NCBI GenBank assembly: GCA_023206055.1
Contig: CP065366.1
Coordinates: 1,674,001-1,738,000 of the forward strand
From: Vibrio cyclitrophicus
GTDB taxonomy: Bacteria > Pseudomonadota > Gammaproteobacteria > Enterobacterales > Vibrionaceae
DNA length: 64,000 nt
Direction: 5' to 3'
Notes under the pieces: generated by a model
Databases searched by the model: none
The model's input: only the letters and a program-made list of their open reading frames with translations
What the model was told of the DNA's origin: nothing
Program-made: the position numbers and the translations under genes
Shown: positions 62,497 through 64,000 of the stretch, piece after piece
How positions within the stretch are numbered: the stretch's first letter is position 1
Layout of the letters: each line of letters begins with the position of its first letter

Positions 62497-62551
62497 ACCC
62501 TCAAACATGCTAGATCCCCTGTAATCAAGAAACCTGAACTTCAATAACTAA

Positions 62552-62603
62552 GCGAATAAGAGTGCTTATCTTAACTAGTACAGCTATCTACTCTTATTCG
62601 TTT
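62552..62603. terminator. Bidirectional terminator-like hairpin
   Basis: CGAATAAGAGT and ACTCTTATTCG form an 11-bp stem around a 26-base loop, between convergent genes. It is AT-rich but well placed. Confidence 0.65.
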
Positions 62604-62631
62604 AATTCATATTTTGATTTGGCTTGGTGAA

Positions 62632-62817
62632 CTATTTAGCGACACCTTGAAGCATTTCAACCAATTCGCCTTCCGTTGCTGGTTCGTTAGCGAGTTCAAC
62701 CACCGCTGAAGCGCCGCCTTTTAACATGTAGGCTTGGGTACCGCAGTGGTCATAGTGGAACCATTTACCATCTACACATACGTCGGTATAACATCTTGGG
62801 TCTTGTTTAAGTTCCAT
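62632..62817 (-). CDS. Small Cys-rich protein (61 aa), FNR-boxed
   Basis: A short unrecognised protein, MELKQDPRCYTDVCVDGKWF and on, with Cys at 9, 14 and 25 and His at 21 and 24, able to bind a metal. The ribosome site AGGAAG lies 5 bases before the ATG. A perfect FNR box lies 65-78 bases upstream with a -10-like TAGTCT at the class II spacing, so expression is probably anaerobic. No family name recalled. Confidence 0.75.
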   Translation of the reverse strand: MELKQDPRCYTDVCVDGKWFHYDHCGTQAYMLKGGASAVVELANEPATEGELVEMLQGVAK

Positions 62818-62881
62818 ATCAACTTCCTTATTAACATTTGCCTAACGTTTTTCAGACTAGTTGATCACAAGTCTGGGTAAA

Positions 62882-62895
62882 TTGATCTAAATCAA
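62882..62895 (-). promoter_or_regulatory. FNR box upstream of the 61-aa gene
   Basis: TTGATCTAAATCAA is a perfect TTGAT-N4-ATCAA palindrome. On the minus strand a TAGTCT lies 22 bases beyond it, the usual distance for a class II FNR-activated promoter. Confidence 0.8.
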
Positions 62896-63090
62896 TCTAG
62901 AGTGTAATTGATGATTTGATCATCAAAATAGGAGAAGTGTGTCTATCGAAGGAGTGATCTCTCGCTGATTACAGCGACCAAAGGTCGTGATTCTAGTTGG
63001 TAACTCTTGCTCTTTTGCTTGCCAGGTGAAGCTTTTCTACATACGCTAGCCACTCTCTTAATCCCTATACAGACTTGATTGTGTTCGAAA

Positions 63091-63759
63091 ATGACTAATA
63101 TCTTTATCGTTGTAATTGTTCTGGTTGTGTTCTTTTACTTTATTCAAAAGTATGTGGTGAAACACGATGACACCAAAGACCATGCTTATCAGAAGAAAGG
63201 GGCGTTGATGTCAGCGCAACAGGCGACATTCTATAACGCGCTTAAATCCGCGGTGGGCAACCATGGGGAAGTGTTTGCCAAAGTCAGCATGTCGAACGTG
63301 CTGGTTCCTGCTAAGACGAACAACAAGAAGAATTGGTTTATCGCCAACAACAAGATCTCACGTAGCTATTTCGACTTTGTTGTTTGTGACCCGAGAACGT
63401 TAGAGCCCCGCGTAATCATCGAACTGGATAACGGTAAAGAACTCAATAAAGGGAAAGTCGACCGCGAAAAGCTACTGATTCACGTGTGTAAATCAGCAGG
63501 TTTACCATTGATTGGAGCTTCAATTAAGCACAGTTATCAAGTAAGCCGTTTGAAGAGGTTGTTGGCAGCGCACATCGATTTAATCGAACCATCCAAAGAA
63601 GTTCGATTTTGTAAGAATTGTGGTAGCCCGATGATCATCAAACTGGCAAGCCAAGGAGATTACAAAGGCCGACGCTTCTTCACATGTAGCCGCCAGCCTA
63701 ACTGTACGTATACAGAGAACTACAACGTTGTATTCGATGTGGATGAAGATTCTAACTAA
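63091..63759 (+). CDS. Membrane-anchored DUF2726 protein with topoisomerase-type zinc finger
   Basis: A 222-residue protein: N-terminal membrane helix (about 3-22, IFIVVIVLVVFFYFIQKYVV), a DUF2726 nuclease-like domain (about 40-165) with SYFDFVVCDPRTLEPRVIIE and DREKLLIHVCKSAGLPLI, and a C-terminal four-Cys topoisomerase finger (CKNCGSPM ... CSRQPNC). DUF2726 has the restriction-endonuclease-like Asp/Glu pattern. The ATG at 63091 is taken; a TTG at 63079 is in frame but no good ribosome site supports either. Function unknown. Confidence 0.85.
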   Translation: MTNIFIVVIVLVVFFYFIQKYVVKHDDTKDHAYQKKGALMSAQQATFYNALKSAVGNHGEVFAKVSMSNVLVPAKTNNKKNWFIANNKISRSYFDFVVCDPRTLEPRVIIELDNGKELNKGKVDREKLLIHVCKSAGLPLIGASIKHSYQVSRLKRLLAAHIDLIEPSKEVRFCKNCGSPMIIKLASQGDYKGRRFFTCSRQPNCTYTENYNVVFDVDEDSN

Positions 63760-64000
63760 TATCTTGAGTTAAAATGCTTTATCAAAGGGGTAAGACGCAA
63801 AACAGGCAGATGTATATAGCTGTTGAACTAGAGGCGAAATGTGATCTACTTCAAGCCATTGATCTGCTTTGTGTTTAAAATTTATTCTGATTGTTGTTTT
63901 TAAAAGCAAACGATCAGTTTTGTGCAAATTTATCCTTGCACGCTACCCATTCACTCGCTATTATCCATCTCGTTCTGAAGCGTTAGCCACTTAGTAAAGC
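63760..64000. other. Window-end intergenic segment
   Basis: No complete feature is visible; it probably leads into a gene beyond the window. Confidence 0.4.

Overview
The window looks like a chromosome segment of a marine Vibrio, most likely of the Splendidus clade. Protein sequences, the moderate AT bias and gene order all point there. The run ihfA - relV - tpm - purT - cdd - lrgBA - sbcB matches what I recall of the V. cholerae VC1222-VC1234 segment, and the cobTSU/cobC, btuCD, metA and pilW genes are typical Vibrio core genes. I see no rRNA, tRNA, CRISPR array, insertion sequence or prophage.

Layout. (1) 1-4.7 kb is a zinc-starvation island bounded by two nearly identical Zur-box palindromes (52-73 and 4642-4663). 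It holds an aspartoacylase on one strand and, converging on it, an operon of a Zur-like Fur protein, an alternative dihydroorotase, a gamma-carbonic-anhydrase-like protein and a His-rich COG0523 metallochaperone. (2) 5.2-12.8 kb is core: ihfA, the small alarmone synthetase relV, tpm, purT (with a PurR box), cdd (with a CRP-like site) and sbcB-lrgA-lrgB. (3) 12.8-13.8 kb is a 1-kb AT-rich gap leading into a compact four-gene chaperone-usher pilus operon (13.8-17.9 kb). (4) 17.9-30.1 kb is mostly accessory: DUF2804/sterol-desaturase genes beside a divergent AraC regulator, a secreted sphingomyelinase C with a membrane-anchored helical partner gene, a LysR/aldo-keto reductase/GlcG-like module, a cystine symporter, and a 29-residue basic peptide gene.

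(5) 30.5-39.4 kb carries cobalamin salvage (cobT-cobS-cobU-cobC) and the B12 importer membrane/ATPase genes btuCD, with an M3 oligopeptidase and astE between them. (6) 39.7-45.3 kb holds a small putative secreted protein followed by a complete NikABCDE-type ABC importer. It is preceded by a strong Fur box rather than a NikR site, and the NikA-like binding protein has Tyr where E. coli NikA has its ligand-contacting His416. (7) 45.7-64 kb has an AA10 chitin-active LPMO, a MAPEG protein, an AaaT-like acetyltransferase, two diguanylate cyclases (GAF-GGDEF and TPR-GGDEF) that both lack the inhibitory RxxD site, an MFS/LysR pair, a glutaredoxin-like protein, a YgjP-type metalloprotein, RlmF with a 106-residue basic tail, PilW, metA behind four tandem MetJ boxes, a peptidase T-like enzyme, an FNR-controlled small Cys-rich protein and a membrane DUF2726/zinc-finger protein.

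The most interesting signals are metal-related: the Zur island with its unusual enzymes, and the Fur-controlled Nik-like importer with an altered ligand site. Also notable are the sphingomyelinase/foldase-like pair, the export-signal-like N terminus on the alarmone synthetase RelV, and a palindromic operator over the promoter of a small zinc-ribbon gene. All functions are assigned by reading the sequence and from memory of protein families; no database search was run.
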